Assembly (NCBI GenBank): GCA_017472565.1
Contig: JAFUPY010000006.1
Location: 1-47,397, forward strand
DNA length: 47,397 bases
Direction: 5' to 3'
Source: Eubacterium sp.
Lineage (GTDB): Bacteria > Bacillota > Clostridia > Lachnospirales > Lachnospiraceae
In this document: piece by piece, positions 16,973 through 24,511 of the stretch
Position numbering within the stretch: position 1 is the stretch's first letter
How the letters are laid out: each line of letters begins with the position of its first letter
The notes under the pieces: model-generated
The model's input: the letters and a program-made list of their open reading frames with translations, nothing else
What the model was told of the DNA's origin: nothing
Database searches by the model: none
Position numbers and translations under genes: made by a program

Positions 16973-19042
16973 ATGGCAAAATATCTTGTAATCGTGGAAT
17001 CACCTGCAAAAGTGAAGACCATTAAGAAGTTTTTAGGGAAAAACTATGAGGTAGCAGCATCCAATGGACATGTGCGTGACCTTCCAAAAAGTCAGATGGG
17101 AATTGATTTCGACAATGACTTTGAACCAAAATACATTACAATCCGAGGAAAAGGAGATGTACTTGCCAACCTTCGAAAAGAAGTGAAAAAGGCAGACAAA
17201 GTATATCTGGCAACTGACCCGGATCGAGAAGGAGAAGCGATCTCCTGGCATCTGTGTCATGCATTAAAGCTGGAAGAAAAGGATATTCAGAGAATCACAT
17301 TCAATGAAATTACAAAAAATGCAGTAAAAGCATCTTTAAAAGCACCACGTAAGATCAATATGGGACTGGTGGATGCCCAGCAGGCCCGCCGCGTCTTAGA
17401 CCGCATGGTAGGCTACCAGATCAGTCCGCTTTTATGGGCAAAGGTAAAACGTGGCCTTAGCGCCGGTCGTGTGCAGTCTGTAGCCCTGCGAATCGTATGT
17501 GACAGAGAAAAAGAAATCGACGCCTTTATTCCGGAAGAATACTGGACTTTAGATGCACATCTGTCTGTAGCAGGAGAAAAGAAACCTCTGGTTGCAAGAT
17601 TCCACGGAGATGAAAAGGGCAAGATTACCATTCGTTCCCAGGAAGAACTGGATAAGATTGTAAAGGCAATCGAAGGCGCAGAATATAAAATTGAAAGTGT
17701 GAAAAGGGGAGAACGTACCAAAAAGGCACCACTTCCATTTACCACAAGTACTTTACAGCAGGAAGCCAGCAAGCATCTGAACTTTGCTACACAGAAGACC
17801 ATGCGTCTGGCACAGCAGTTGTATGAAGGTATTGATATCAAGGGAAGCGGAACCATCGGTCTGATCACCTACCTTCGTACGGACTCCGTTCGAGTATCCG
17901 AAGAAGCGGCAGCTACAGCAGATGCATACATTGGCGAAGTATACGGAAAAGAATACGTTTCCGAAGAAGTTACTGCGAAAAAATCAAATAACAAGATTCA
18001 GGATGCCCACGAAGCCATTCGACCAACGGATATTACATTGACACCATCCAAGGTAAAAGGCTCCTTAAGCCGTGACCTGTTCCGTCTCTATCAGCTGATC
18101 TGGAATCGATTCGTGGCAAGCCGTATGGCAAGTGCAGTGTATGAAACCACCTCGGTTAAGATCAATGCTGCAGAATATGTATTCAACGTGTCTGCATCCA
18201 AGATGAAATTTGCAGGCTTTATGTCCGTATATAGTCTGGAAGATGAAAAAGAAGAGACGGTTGTATTGGCAGGCTCTTTAAGCGAAGCATCTCAGCTTAC
18301 TTGTGATAAGCTGGATTCAAAACAGCACTTTACACAGCCGCCTGCACATTACACAGAAGCTTCTCTGGTAAAAGTGCTGGAAGAACTTGGCGTAGGTCGT
18401 CCAAGTACCTATGCACCAACGATCTCCACCCTGATTGGCAGACATTATCTGTTAAAAGAAAACAAAAACCTCCATGTAACAGAACTTGGGGAAGCCGTAA
18501 ACTCCATTATGGAAGATGCTTTCCCGGTAATCGTAGATGACAAATTTACAGCCAACATGGAGTCTCTGTTAGACAGTGTAGAAGAAGGTACCGTAGATTG
18601 GAAAGTCATCGTGAGAAACTTCTATCCGGACTTAAAAGAAGCTGTAGAAAAGGCAGAAAAAGAACTTGAAAAGTTCAAGATCGAAGACGAAGTAACAGAC
18701 ACCATCTGTGAAGTATGTGGCAGAAACATGGTCATCAAATACGGACCACATGGCCGTTTCCTTGCCTGCCCAGGCTTCCCGGAATGTCGTCATACCATGC
18801 CATACTTTGAAAAAATCGGGGTTGCATGTCCAACCTGTAGCAAGGACATTGTGATAAAAAAGACCAAAAAGGGCAGAAAATACTTTGGCTGTATCGATAA
18901 TCCAACCTGTGAATTTATGTCATGGCAGAAACCATACACTGAAAACTGTCCAAAATGCGGCAGCTACATGGTAGAAAAGGGCAATAAAATCCTTTGTGCA
19001 GATACAAAATGCGGAAATGTGATGGAACGTCCAAAAAAATAA
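16973..19042 (+). CDS. topA: DNA topoisomerase I (type IA)
   Basis: A 689-residue enzyme that relaxes negative supercoils. The TOPRIM domain begins YLVIVESPAKVKTIKKFLG and contains ATDPDREGEAISWH. The active-site tyrosine is Tyr300 in TYLRTDSVRVS. The C-terminus (from about residue 578) has three four-cysteine zinc ribbons beginning CEVC, CPTC and CPKC. The length is normal for Firmicutes. AAGGGG lies upstream of the ATG. Followed by a very strong terminator before codY. Confidence 0.96.
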   Translation: MAKYLVIVESPAKVKTIKKFLGKNYEVAASNGHVRDLPKSQMGIDFDNDFEPKYITIRGKGDVLANLRKEVKKADKVYLATDPDREGEAISWHLCHALKLEEKDIQRITFNEITKNAVKASLKAPRKINMGLVDAQQARRVLDRMVGYQISPLLWAKVKRGLSAGRVQSVALRIVCDREKEIDAFIPEEYWTLDAHLSVAGEKKPLVARFHGDEKGKITIRSQEELDKIVKAIEGAEYKIESVKRGERTKKAPLPFTTSTLQQEASKHLNFATQKTMRLAQQLYEGIDIKGSGTIGLITYLRTDSVRVSEEAAATADAYIGEVYGKEYVSEEVTAKKSNNKIQDAHEAIRPTDITLTPSKVKGSLSRDLFRLYQLIWNRFVASRMASAVYETTSVKINAAEYVFNVSASKMKFAGFMSVYSLEDEKEETVVLAGSLSEASQLTCDKLDSKQHFTQPPAHYTEASLVKVLEELGVGRPSTYAPTISTLIGRHYLLKENKNLHVTELGEAVNSIMEDAFPVIVDDKFTANMESLLDSVEEGTVDWKVIVRNFYPDLKEAVEKAEKELEKFKIEDEVTDTICEVCGRNMVIKYGPHGRFLACPGFPECRHTMPYFEKIGVACPTCSKDIVIKKTKKGRKYFGCIDNPTCEFMSWQKPYTENCPKCGSYMVEKGNKILCADTKCGNVMERPKK

Positions 19043-19082
19043 AGCAAATTTTCAAACAATTAATTGAATTTACTGATAAATT

Positions 19083-19124
19083 GTGCTAAAATCAACATAG
19101 TTTGTTGATTTTAGCACTTTTTTT
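19083..19124 (+). terminator. Strong terminator after topA
   Basis: A perfect 15-pair stem (GTGCTAAAATCAACA with its complement), a five-base loop and seven T. It isolates topA from codY, so codY needs its own promoter. Confidence 0.95.
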
Positions 19125-19190
19125 ACGTCAAAAAGCTTGAGCAGGTATATTTTACAGGGTGTTTATTTCTAAATGTTTAGGAGGAAGAAA

Positions 19191-19973
19191 ATGAGCAGTG
19201 TACGTCTTTTAGATAAGACCAGAAAAATTGGAAAGCTGTTACACAACAACAGTTCATCAAAGGTAGTATTTAACGATATTTGTGCCGTTTTGTCAGAGAT
19301 TCTGGAATCCAATGTTCTTGTAATCAGCAAAAAGGGCAAGATTCTTGGTATCAGCCATACAACGGATGTACCGGAGATTCATGAATTGATCAGTGACAAA
19401 GTAGGCGGATTTATCGATATGTATTTGAATGAAAGACTGCTCGGGATTTTGTCCACAAAAGAAAATGTTAACCTGGAAACACTGGGATTCAGCGGACCTG
19501 ATACCAAGTCCTATTCCGCAATTATTTCTCCGATCGATATTGCAGGCGAGAGATTAGGTTCTCTGTTTGTATATCGTCTCCAGCGTCAGTATGAGATTGA
19601 TGATATCATTCTGACAGAGTACGGTTCCACGGTAGTGTCACTGGAAATGCTTCGTTCCGTTAACGAAGAAAACGAAGAAGAATCAAGAAAACTGCAGATT
19701 GTGAAGTCTGCTATCAGCACCTTGTCCTACTCCGAACTGGAAGCTATCGTTCACATTTTCGATGAACTGGACGGCAAGGAAGGCCTGCTGGTAGCAAGCA
19801 AAATTGCTGACCGCGTAGGTATCACACGTTCCGTAATTGTAAATGCACTGAGAAAGTTTGAAAGTGCCGGTGTTATCGAGTCTCGTTCCTCTGGTATGAA
19901 GGGCACATACATCAAGGTATTGAATGATGTGGTATTTGATGAGATTGCGGAGATTAAGAACAAGCAGATTTAA
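19191..19973 (+). CDS. codY: GTP-sensing transcriptional pleiotropic repressor CodY
   Basis: A 260-residue global regulator that senses GTP and branched-chain amino acids and represses genes for nutrient scavenging when nutrients are plentiful. The N-terminal GAF domain begins LLDKTRKIGKLLH. The C-terminal winged helix (from about residue 200) has SKIADRVGITRSVIVNALR and ends with GMKGTYIKVLND. The ATG at 19191 is set by AGGAGG; the frame extends upstream to 19173 across that site. The codY box itself may be autoregulated: an AT-rich sequence resembling a CodY motif lies at 19047-19061. Confidence 0.95.
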   Translation: MSSVRLLDKTRKIGKLLHNNSSSKVVFNDICAVLSEILESNVLVISKKGKILGISHTTDVPEIHELISDKVGGFIDMYLNERLLGILSTKENVNLETLGFSGPDTKSYSAIISPIDIAGERLGSLFVYRLQRQYEIDDIILTEYGSTVVSLEMLRSVNEENEEESRKLQIVKSAISTLSYSELEAIVHIFDELDGKEGLLVASKIADRVGITRSVIVNALRKFESAGVIESRSSGMKGTYIKVLNDVVFDEIAEIKNKQI

Positions 19974-19987
19974 TAGAGATTTTGGTT

Positions 19988-20022
19988 CCTGTCATTACGG
20001 AAGGTAGTGGCAGGGATTTTTT
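19988..20022 (+). terminator. Terminator after codY
   Basis: CCTGTCATTAC pairs with GTAGTGGCAGG through two G-U pairs around a five-base loop, followed by six T. Confidence 0.8.
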
Positions 20023-20084
20023 ATTGGCAAAGGATTTACTAAGCAAAAACTCTTGAAAATACTGAAAAAAGAGCGAAAAAATAG

Positions 20085-20113
20085 TTGCATATAGAACAAC
20101 CTTGTGATAAAAT
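20085..20113 (+). promoter_or_regulatory. Promoter of rpsB-tsf
   Basis: A -35 TTGCAT (20085-20090), 17-base spacer and -10 TAAAAT (20108-20113). It would give a leader of about 108 bases before rpsB. Confidence 0.78.
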
Positions 20114-20142
20114 GTCTCGGTATGAAATTTATTAATTAATCA

Positions 20143-20220
20143 CATGTGTCGAAATCCGGTATGGTTCCCTGTCGGGTGTCCGGACAACGCGAGGCACATG
20201 GAAGCACAAACCATGGAGGT
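20143..20220 (+). promoter_or_regulatory. Structured rpsB mRNA leader, candidate ribosomal-protein autoregulatory element
   Basis: Three nested helices can form: CATGTG (20143-20148) with CACATG (20195-20200), TCCGG (20155-20159) with CCGGA (20180-20184), and CCC/GGG around a TGTC tetraloop (20167-20176). The Shine-Dalgarno GGAGGT (20215-20220) follows 15 bases after the outer helix and lies within a CCATGG palindrome. Such a fold near the ribosome-binding site is expected if S2 controls its own translation. No known family was matched by eye. Confidence 0.5.
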
Positions 20221-20227
20221 AAACAAA

Positions 20228-20956
20228 ATGAGCGTTATTTCAATGAAACAGTTATTAGAAGCTGGTGTACACTTTGGTCATCAGACAAGAAGATGGAACC
20301 CAAAAATGGCTCCATACATCTACACAGAAAGAAATGGTATCTACATCATCGACTTACAGAAATCTGTAGGTAAAGTGGATGAAGCTTACGATGCAATCGC
20401 TGACATCGCTGCTCAGGGTGGTACAATTCTTTTCGTAGGTACAAAGAAACAGGCACAGGATGCAATCAAAGCAGAAGCTGAACGTTGCGGAATGTACTAT
20501 GTAAATGAAAGATGGTTAGGTGGTATGCTCACAAACTTCAAAACAATCCAGAGCCGTATCGCTAGATTAAAAGCTATCGAAAAAATGTCTGAAGACGGAA
20601 CATTTGATGTTCTTCCAAAGAAAGAAGTTATCCAGCTGAAAAAAGAATGGGAAAAACTTGAAAAGAACCTTGGCGGTATCAAAGATATGGAAAGAATTCC
20701 AGACGCTATCTTCGTAGTTGATCCTAAGAAAGAAAGAATCTGTATCCAGGAAGCTCATACATTAGGTATTCCACTGATCGGTATCGCTGATACAAACTGT
20801 GATCCAGAAGAACTTGATTTCGTAATTCCAGGTAATGATGATGCTATCAGAGCCGTTAAATTAATCGTTTCTAAAATGGCTGACGCTGTTATCGAAGCTA
20901 ACCAGGGCACAATCGAAACAGACGTTGAAGTAGCTGAAGAAGTAGAAGCTGAATAA
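20228..20956 (+). CDS. rpsB: 30S ribosomal protein S2
   Basis: A 242-residue ribosomal protein with the standard start [19 protein letters not shown] and the conserved segments [26 protein letters not shown] and [19 protein letters not shown]. An acidic C-terminal tail (EVAEEVEAE) is present. The ATG at 20228 is set by GGAGGT and family length; the longer open frame to 20144 is leader RNA. Codon use is highly biased, as expected for strong expression. Followed by tsf. Confidence 0.97.
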   Translation: MSVISMKQLLEAGVHFGHQTRRWNPKMAPYIYTERNGIYIIDLQKSVGKVDEAYDAIADIAAQGGTILFVGTKKQAQDAIKAEAERCGMYYVNERWLGGMLTNFKTIQSRIARLKAIEKMSEDGTFDVLPKKEVIQLKKEWEKLEKNLGGIKDMERIPDAIFVVDPKKERICIQEAHTLGIPLIGIADTNCDPEELDFVIPGNDDAIRAVKLIVSKMADAVIEANQGTIETDVEVAEEVEAE

Positions 20957-21005
20957 TTTTTATTCAAAACACATTAACTCGATTATATAACGGAGGTAAA
21001 CAATT

Positions 21006-21932
21006 ATGGCTATTACAGCAGGAATGGTAAAAGAATTAAGAGAAATGACTGGCGCAGGCATGATGGACTGCAAAAAAGCTTTAAATGAAACAAACGGCGA
21101 CATGGACGCAGCTGTTGAATATTTAAGAAAAAATGGTCAGGCAAAAGCTGAAAAGAAAGCTGGCCGTATCGCAGCTGAAGGTCTTGTACGTGTAGCTATG
21201 GAAGGCAACACAGCAGCAATCGTTGAAGTTAACTCTGAAACAGACTTCGTTGCTAAAAATGAAACATTCCAGGCATATGTTGAAGCAGTTGCAGCTCAGG
21301 CTCTTAAATCTGAAGCAACAACAGTAGAAGCTTTATTAGAAGAAGCTTGGATTGAAGATGCTTCTAAGACAGTAAAAGAAGCTCATGTAGAAAAAGTAGC
21401 TACAATCGGCGAAAACTTAACAATCAGAAGATTCCAGAAAGAAACTGTTGAAGGTGGATGCTTAGTATCCTACATTCACGGTGGCGGACGTATCGGTGTT
21501 ATCGTTAAAGCAGAAACAGCAGTTGTTAACGACGATGTAAAAGAAGCATTAACAAACATCGCTATGCAGGTAGCTGCATTAAATCCAAAATACGTTTCTT
21601 CTGCAGATGTAAGTGAAGAATACAAAGAACACGAAAAAGAAATCCTTCTTGCTCAGGCTAAGAACGAAAACCCAGACAAACCAGACAATATCATTGAAAA
21701 AATGATCATTGGTCGTCTTAACAAAGAACTTAAAGAAGTTTGTCTGTTAGAACAGGTTTACGTTAAAGCTGAAGATGGTAAACAGCCAGTAGCTAAATAC
21801 CTTGAACAGGTAGGCAAAGCAAACGGCACAGAAATCAAAGTAACAGGCTTCGTTCGTTTCGAAACTGGTGAAGGTATCGAAAAGAAAGAAGAAAACTTCG
21901 CAGAAGAAGTAGCAAAACAAATGGGCATGTAA
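21006..21932 (+). CDS. tsf: Translation elongation factor Ts
   Basis: A 308-residue guanine-nucleotide exchange factor for EF-Tu. The N-terminal domain contains VKELREMTGAGMMDCKKAL and the core has NSETDFVAKNE, both family signatures. GGAGGT precedes the ATG. The rpsB-tsf pair is near universal. It ends with a good terminator, so pyrH is not cotranscribed here, unlike in many Firmicutes. Confidence 0.97.
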   Translation: MAITAGMVKELREMTGAGMMDCKKALNETNGDMDAAVEYLRKNGQAKAEKKAGRIAAEGLVRVAMEGNTAAIVEVNSETDFVAKNETFQAYVEAVAAQALKSEATTVEALLEEAWIEDASKTVKEAHVEKVATIGENLTIRRFQKETVEGGCLVSYIHGGGRIGVIVKAETAVVNDDVKEALTNIAMQVAALNPKYVSSADVSEEYKEHEKEILLAQAKNENPDKPDNIIEKMIIGRLNKELKEVCLLEQVYVKAEDGKQPVAKYLEQVGKANGTEIKVTGFVRFETGEGIEKKEENFAEEVAKQMGM

Positions 21933-21968
21933 GCGTTTAGCACAAGCGCGGCAAATATGCAAAAATAT

Positions 21969-22006
21969 GGACCGACTCGAGTTTACTCGGGCTCGGTCCT
22001 TTTTTT
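21969..22006 (+). terminator. Terminator of rpsB-tsf
   Basis: GGACCGA pairs with TCGGTCC, with a further CTCGAG/CTCGG inner arm, and is followed by seven T. Confidence 0.9.
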
Positions 22007-22016
22007 GTATATTTAT

Positions 22017-22160
22017 CGTGCGACGCACGGATACGAAATAGACCGAAGGTCTATGAGTAGGCGCTTGTGCGAAGTTATGAGGATGTATGCGGCGCCAGCC
22101 GTCTATGAGGAAGAAGCGAAGCGGATTCCGAATAGGCGTGGCGAAGGTCTGCGAATAAGC
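22017..22160. repeat. GC-rich structured intergenic element, repeat-like
   Basis: Base composition changes sharply here compared with the AT-rich flanks. Several small hairpins follow one another: CGTGCG-A-CGCACG (22017-22029), AGACC-GAA-GGTCT (22040-22052), a GCGC/TGCG arm near 22061-22071 and further GCGAAG-centred stems. The words CTATGAG and GCGAAG recur. It begins just after the tsf terminator and ends before the promoter of the next gene. It resembles dispersed intergenic repeats I associate with Lachnospiraceae, but copies elsewhere cannot be checked here. Confidence 0.5.
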
Positions 22161-22180
22161 CCTTGTCCTAATCAAAAAAC

Positions 22181-22209
22181 TTTCCATCCCAATATATTCC
22201 AGTTATAAT
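22181..22209 (+). promoter_or_regulatory. Putative promoter of the Gfo/Idh/MocA gene
   Basis: A -35-like TTTCCA (22181-22186), 17-base spacer and a perfect -10 TATAAT (22204-22209), 31 bases before the start codon. Confidence 0.55.
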
Positions 22210-22239
22210 ATTACCAATCACATTAACGGAGGCAATACT

Positions 22240-23211
22240 ATGACAACACGCTGGGGCATATTAGGAACAGGACGTATCGCAAATGTATTCTGTGACACCT
22301 TATTAAAGGTTGAAGATGCAGAAATATATGCGGTTGGATCCAGAACAGAAGAGAAAGCAAAGCTGTTGGGAGCAAAGTATCATGCGAAAAAGTGTTACAG
22401 CAGTTACGAAGAACTGGTATCCGATCCAGATATCGATATCGTATACGTTGCAACACCCATTATCTGTCATTACGAACATGTAAAAGTGTGTCTGTTGGCA
22501 GGAAAAAATGTACTGTGTGAAAAACTTTTTGTCCAGACAACCGAAGAAGCAGAAGAACTGATTGCATTAGCCAAAAGCAGAAACTTATTTCTGATGGAAG
22601 CTCTGTGGACAAAGTTTCATCCTGTATATCAAAAAATCGTGCAATGGAAGGAGGAAGGAAAGTTTGGCGATGTTAAGTGTGTAGAGGCAAGCTTTTATAC
22701 CTGCGGAACAAAGGAACATCGTTTATATAAAGATACAACACAGGGCGGTTGTCTGGGAGATTTGTTAATTTATCCTCTGCTGTATGCTTGTACTATGCTA
22801 GGATATAAACCGATAAAGGTAAATGCGGCTGCAATGAAAAACAGTGACAACATTGATATTGTAGAAAGTATCCAGATGCAATATACAGATGGTAAATTTG
22901 CTGCTTTAACAGGCGGTATTGCAAGCGAACGCCAGGCACTGCTTTCTATTTATGGAACCGAAGGCAGAATGGTCATTCATAAAGAATATTTTTACGAGGC
23001 ACAGAGTGTCACACTCTTGAATTGGAATAATGAAATCATAGATACATTTGAGTGTCCATTCGAAATCAATGGGTATGAATATGAGGTAAAAGAAGTGATG
23101 CAGTGCCTTAGAGCAGGGCAGATACAAAGTATGATTCATCCTATGGAAGATGTTATTGGCATGCTTCGGTTGATGGAAACATGCAGAACGCAGTGGGATG
23201 AATCATTATGA
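22240..23211 (+). CDS. Gfo/Idh/MocA family oxidoreductase, divergent
   Basis: A 323-residue NAD(P)-dependent dehydrogenase-like protein. The N-terminal Rossmann fold starts WGILGTGRIANVF, and DIVYVATPIICHYEH follows near residue 70. The usual EKP motif is EKL (CEKLFVQT), and the substrate-loop motif normally of the form GGxLLDxGxYPL is GGCLGDLLIYPLLYA. The fold is clear but two catalytic-region positions deviate, so the substrate and even activity are uncertain. It is closest in pattern to dimeric dihydrodiol dehydrogenase-like members. GGAGG precedes the ATG. Single gene. Confidence 0.85.
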   Translation: MTTRWGILGTGRIANVFCDTLLKVEDAEIYAVGSRTEEKAKLLGAKYHAKKCYSSYEELVSDPDIDIVYVATPIICHYEHVKVCLLAGKNVLCEKLFVQTTEEAEELIALAKSRNLFLMEALWTKFHPVYQKIVQWKEEGKFGDVKCVEASFYTCGTKEHRLYKDTTQGGCLGDLLIYPLLYACTMLGYKPIKVNAAAMKNSDNIDIVESIQMQYTDGKFAALTGGIASERQALLSIYGTEGRMVIHKEYFYEAQSVTLLNWNNEIIDTFECPFEINGYEYEVKEVMQCLRAGQIQSMIHPMEDVIGMLRLMETCRTQWDESL

Positions 23212-23241
23212 ATTTAATGAATATTTTTTCCCTCATAGAAG

Positions 23242-23270
23242 TAGATATAAGCGCTTTCATATGTTATAGT
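23242..23270 (+). promoter_or_regulatory. Putative promoter of the DUF212 membrane protein gene
   Basis: A -35-like TAGATA (23242-23247), 17-base spacer and -10 TATAGT (23265-23270). A catabolite-responsive-element-like sequence overlaps the -35 and spacer. Confidence 0.5.
23246..23259 (-). promoter_or_regulatory. cre-like (CcpA-binding) site
   Basis: On the minus strand TGAAAGCGCTTATA matches the Bacillus cre consensus TGWAANCGNTNWCA at all but one position. Its overlap with the promoter suggests carbon-catabolite repression of the downstream genes, by inference. Confidence 0.45.
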
Positions 23271-23305
23271 AATAAAGAACACAAATGATACGGGGGAAAT
23301 CATTT

Positions 23306-23773
23306 ATGACTTGGGTAAAAGATTTGTTCACAAATCCGTTTATTATAACACCGGTTCTTGCATGGTTTGTGGCACAGATCATCAAAACCATCATTCATGC
23401 CATTAGCAACAAGGTGGTTGATTTAAAACGTCTGGTTGGTGATGGCGGTATGCCGAGCTGCCATTCCGCAACGGTTGCTTCATTGGCATTTATCTGTCTT
23501 CTCAGATTCGGAGCCGGCTCTTTTCAGTTTGCCATTAGTTTGATTCTGGCGATTATCGTATGTCACGATGCAATGGGAGTTCGTCAGGAAGCTGGAAAGC
23601 ATGCAGAAATCCTGAATAAGCTGATGGATGAGTCTGATACGAATTTTGACAAATACCTTCCACGTGGAAAGTTGAATGCATATATTGGACATACAGCGGC
23701 ACAGGTATTTGCAGGAGTTGCTATTGGCATTGGCTGGGCAATTTTAATGTATTTTGTGTTTTTTCGATTATAG
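23306..23773 (+). CDS. Divergent PAP2 family protein (DUF212, YuiD-like)
   Basis: A 155-residue membrane protein with about four hydrophobic helices. Motifs are GDGGMPSCHSATVASLA, HDAMGVRQEAGKHA and GHTAAQVFAG, which are the signature blocks of DUF212, a family related to acid phosphatase/vanadium haloperoxidase (PAP2) enzymes. A lipid phosphate phosphatase role is possible but unproven. The ATG at 23306 is preceded by GGGGGA at 8 bases; an ATG at 23285 lies upstream of that site and is less likely. Followed after 49 bases by the flavin reductase gene, possibly cotranscribed. Confidence 0.87.
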   Translation: MTWVKDLFTNPFIITPVLAWFVAQIIKTIIHAISNKVVDLKRLVGDGGMPSCHSATVASLAFICLLRFGAGSFQFAISLILAIIVCHDAMGVRQEAGKHAEILNKLMDESDTNFDKYLPRGKLNAYIGHTAAQVFAGVAIGIGWAILMYFVFFRL

Positions 23774-23822
23774 CTTGTTATAAGAAATGATTTTGATTCG
23801 AAAGATTAAGGAGGTTTTTCCA

Positions 23823-24443
23823 ATGAATGATAAAACAATGCACAAATTATCCTATGGATTATTTGTATTAACAGCGAACGAGGATGGCAAGGATAATGGC
23901 TGTATCATCAATACTGCAATTCAGCTTACATCCAACCCGCAGCGCATCAGTATTGCGGTAAATAAGGCAAACTATACCCATGATATGATCATGAATACGA
24001 AGAATTTTACGGTATCCATCATCAGTGAAGAGGCATCTTTTGACTTATTCAAACGTTTTGGTTTCCAGTCTGGAAGAGATGTGAACAAGTTTGAAGGATT
24101 AACGGATTGCAAGCGCGGCTATAACAATTGCAATATTATTACAAAAGGCACCAACGGCTATATTGCCGGTTGGGTAGACCAGACGATCGATCTTGGAACA
24201 CATACTTTATTCTTGGCTCTTGTGACAGATATGGAAATCTTAAGTGACGTTCCATCCGCTACATATAGTTATTATCAGAGCAACATCAAGCCAAAACCAC
24301 AGCCAAAGAAAGAAAACACTGGCAAGACAATCTGGCGTTGTACGGTTTGTGGTTATGAATATGAGGGAGAAGAACTTCCTGCAGATTTCATTTGTCCGGT
24401 CTGCAAACATCCAGCTTCTGATTTTGTGAAAGTAGAAGGATAA
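23823..24443 (+). CDS. Flavin reductase-like protein fused to rubredoxin (high-molecular-weight rubredoxin)
   Basis: A 206-residue redox protein. Residues 1 to about 160 form an FMN-binding flavin-reductase-like domain (TANEDGKDNGCIINTA, then SNPQRISIAVNKANYTH). A short Pro/Lys linker leads to a C-terminal rubredoxin with CTVCGY and CPVCK iron ligands. This layout is known from clostridial Hrb proteins, which pass electrons from NADH-rubredoxin reductase to flavodiiron proteins or oxygen/NO detoxification enzymes. The rubredoxin knuckle spacing is short, as in such fusions. AAGGAGG precedes the ATG at 23823. Confidence 0.9.
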   Translation: MNDKTMHKLSYGLFVLTANEDGKDNGCIINTAIQLTSNPQRISIAVNKANYTHDMIMNTKNFTVSIISEEASFDLFKRFGFQSGRDVNKFEGLTDCKRGYNNCNIITKGTNGYIAGWVDQTIDLGTHTLFLALVTDMEILSDVPSATYSYYQSNIKPKPQPKKENTGKTIWRCTVCGYEYEGEELPADFICPVCKHPASDFVKVEG

Positions 24444-24457
24444 TATTTGTGATTTGA

Positions 24458-24495
24458 AACAGCAATCTGACAACTATGTAGATTGCTGTTTTTTT
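24458..24495 (+). terminator. Terminator after the flavin reductase-rubredoxin gene
   Basis: AACAGCAATCT pairs perfectly with AGATTGCTGTT around an 11-base loop, followed by T. It separates this gene from the LuxE-like gene, though the latter's ribosome-binding site begins only a few bases later. Confidence 0.88.
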
Positions 24496-24511
24496 GAAAG
24501 CAGGTGAAACC

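Noticed and set aside
21957..22208. Open frame of 83 codons on the plus strand across the structured element after tsf
   Set aside because: It begins before and runs through the tsf terminator, has no ribosome-binding site and a composition dictated by the GC-rich hairpins. Treated as a non-coding element.
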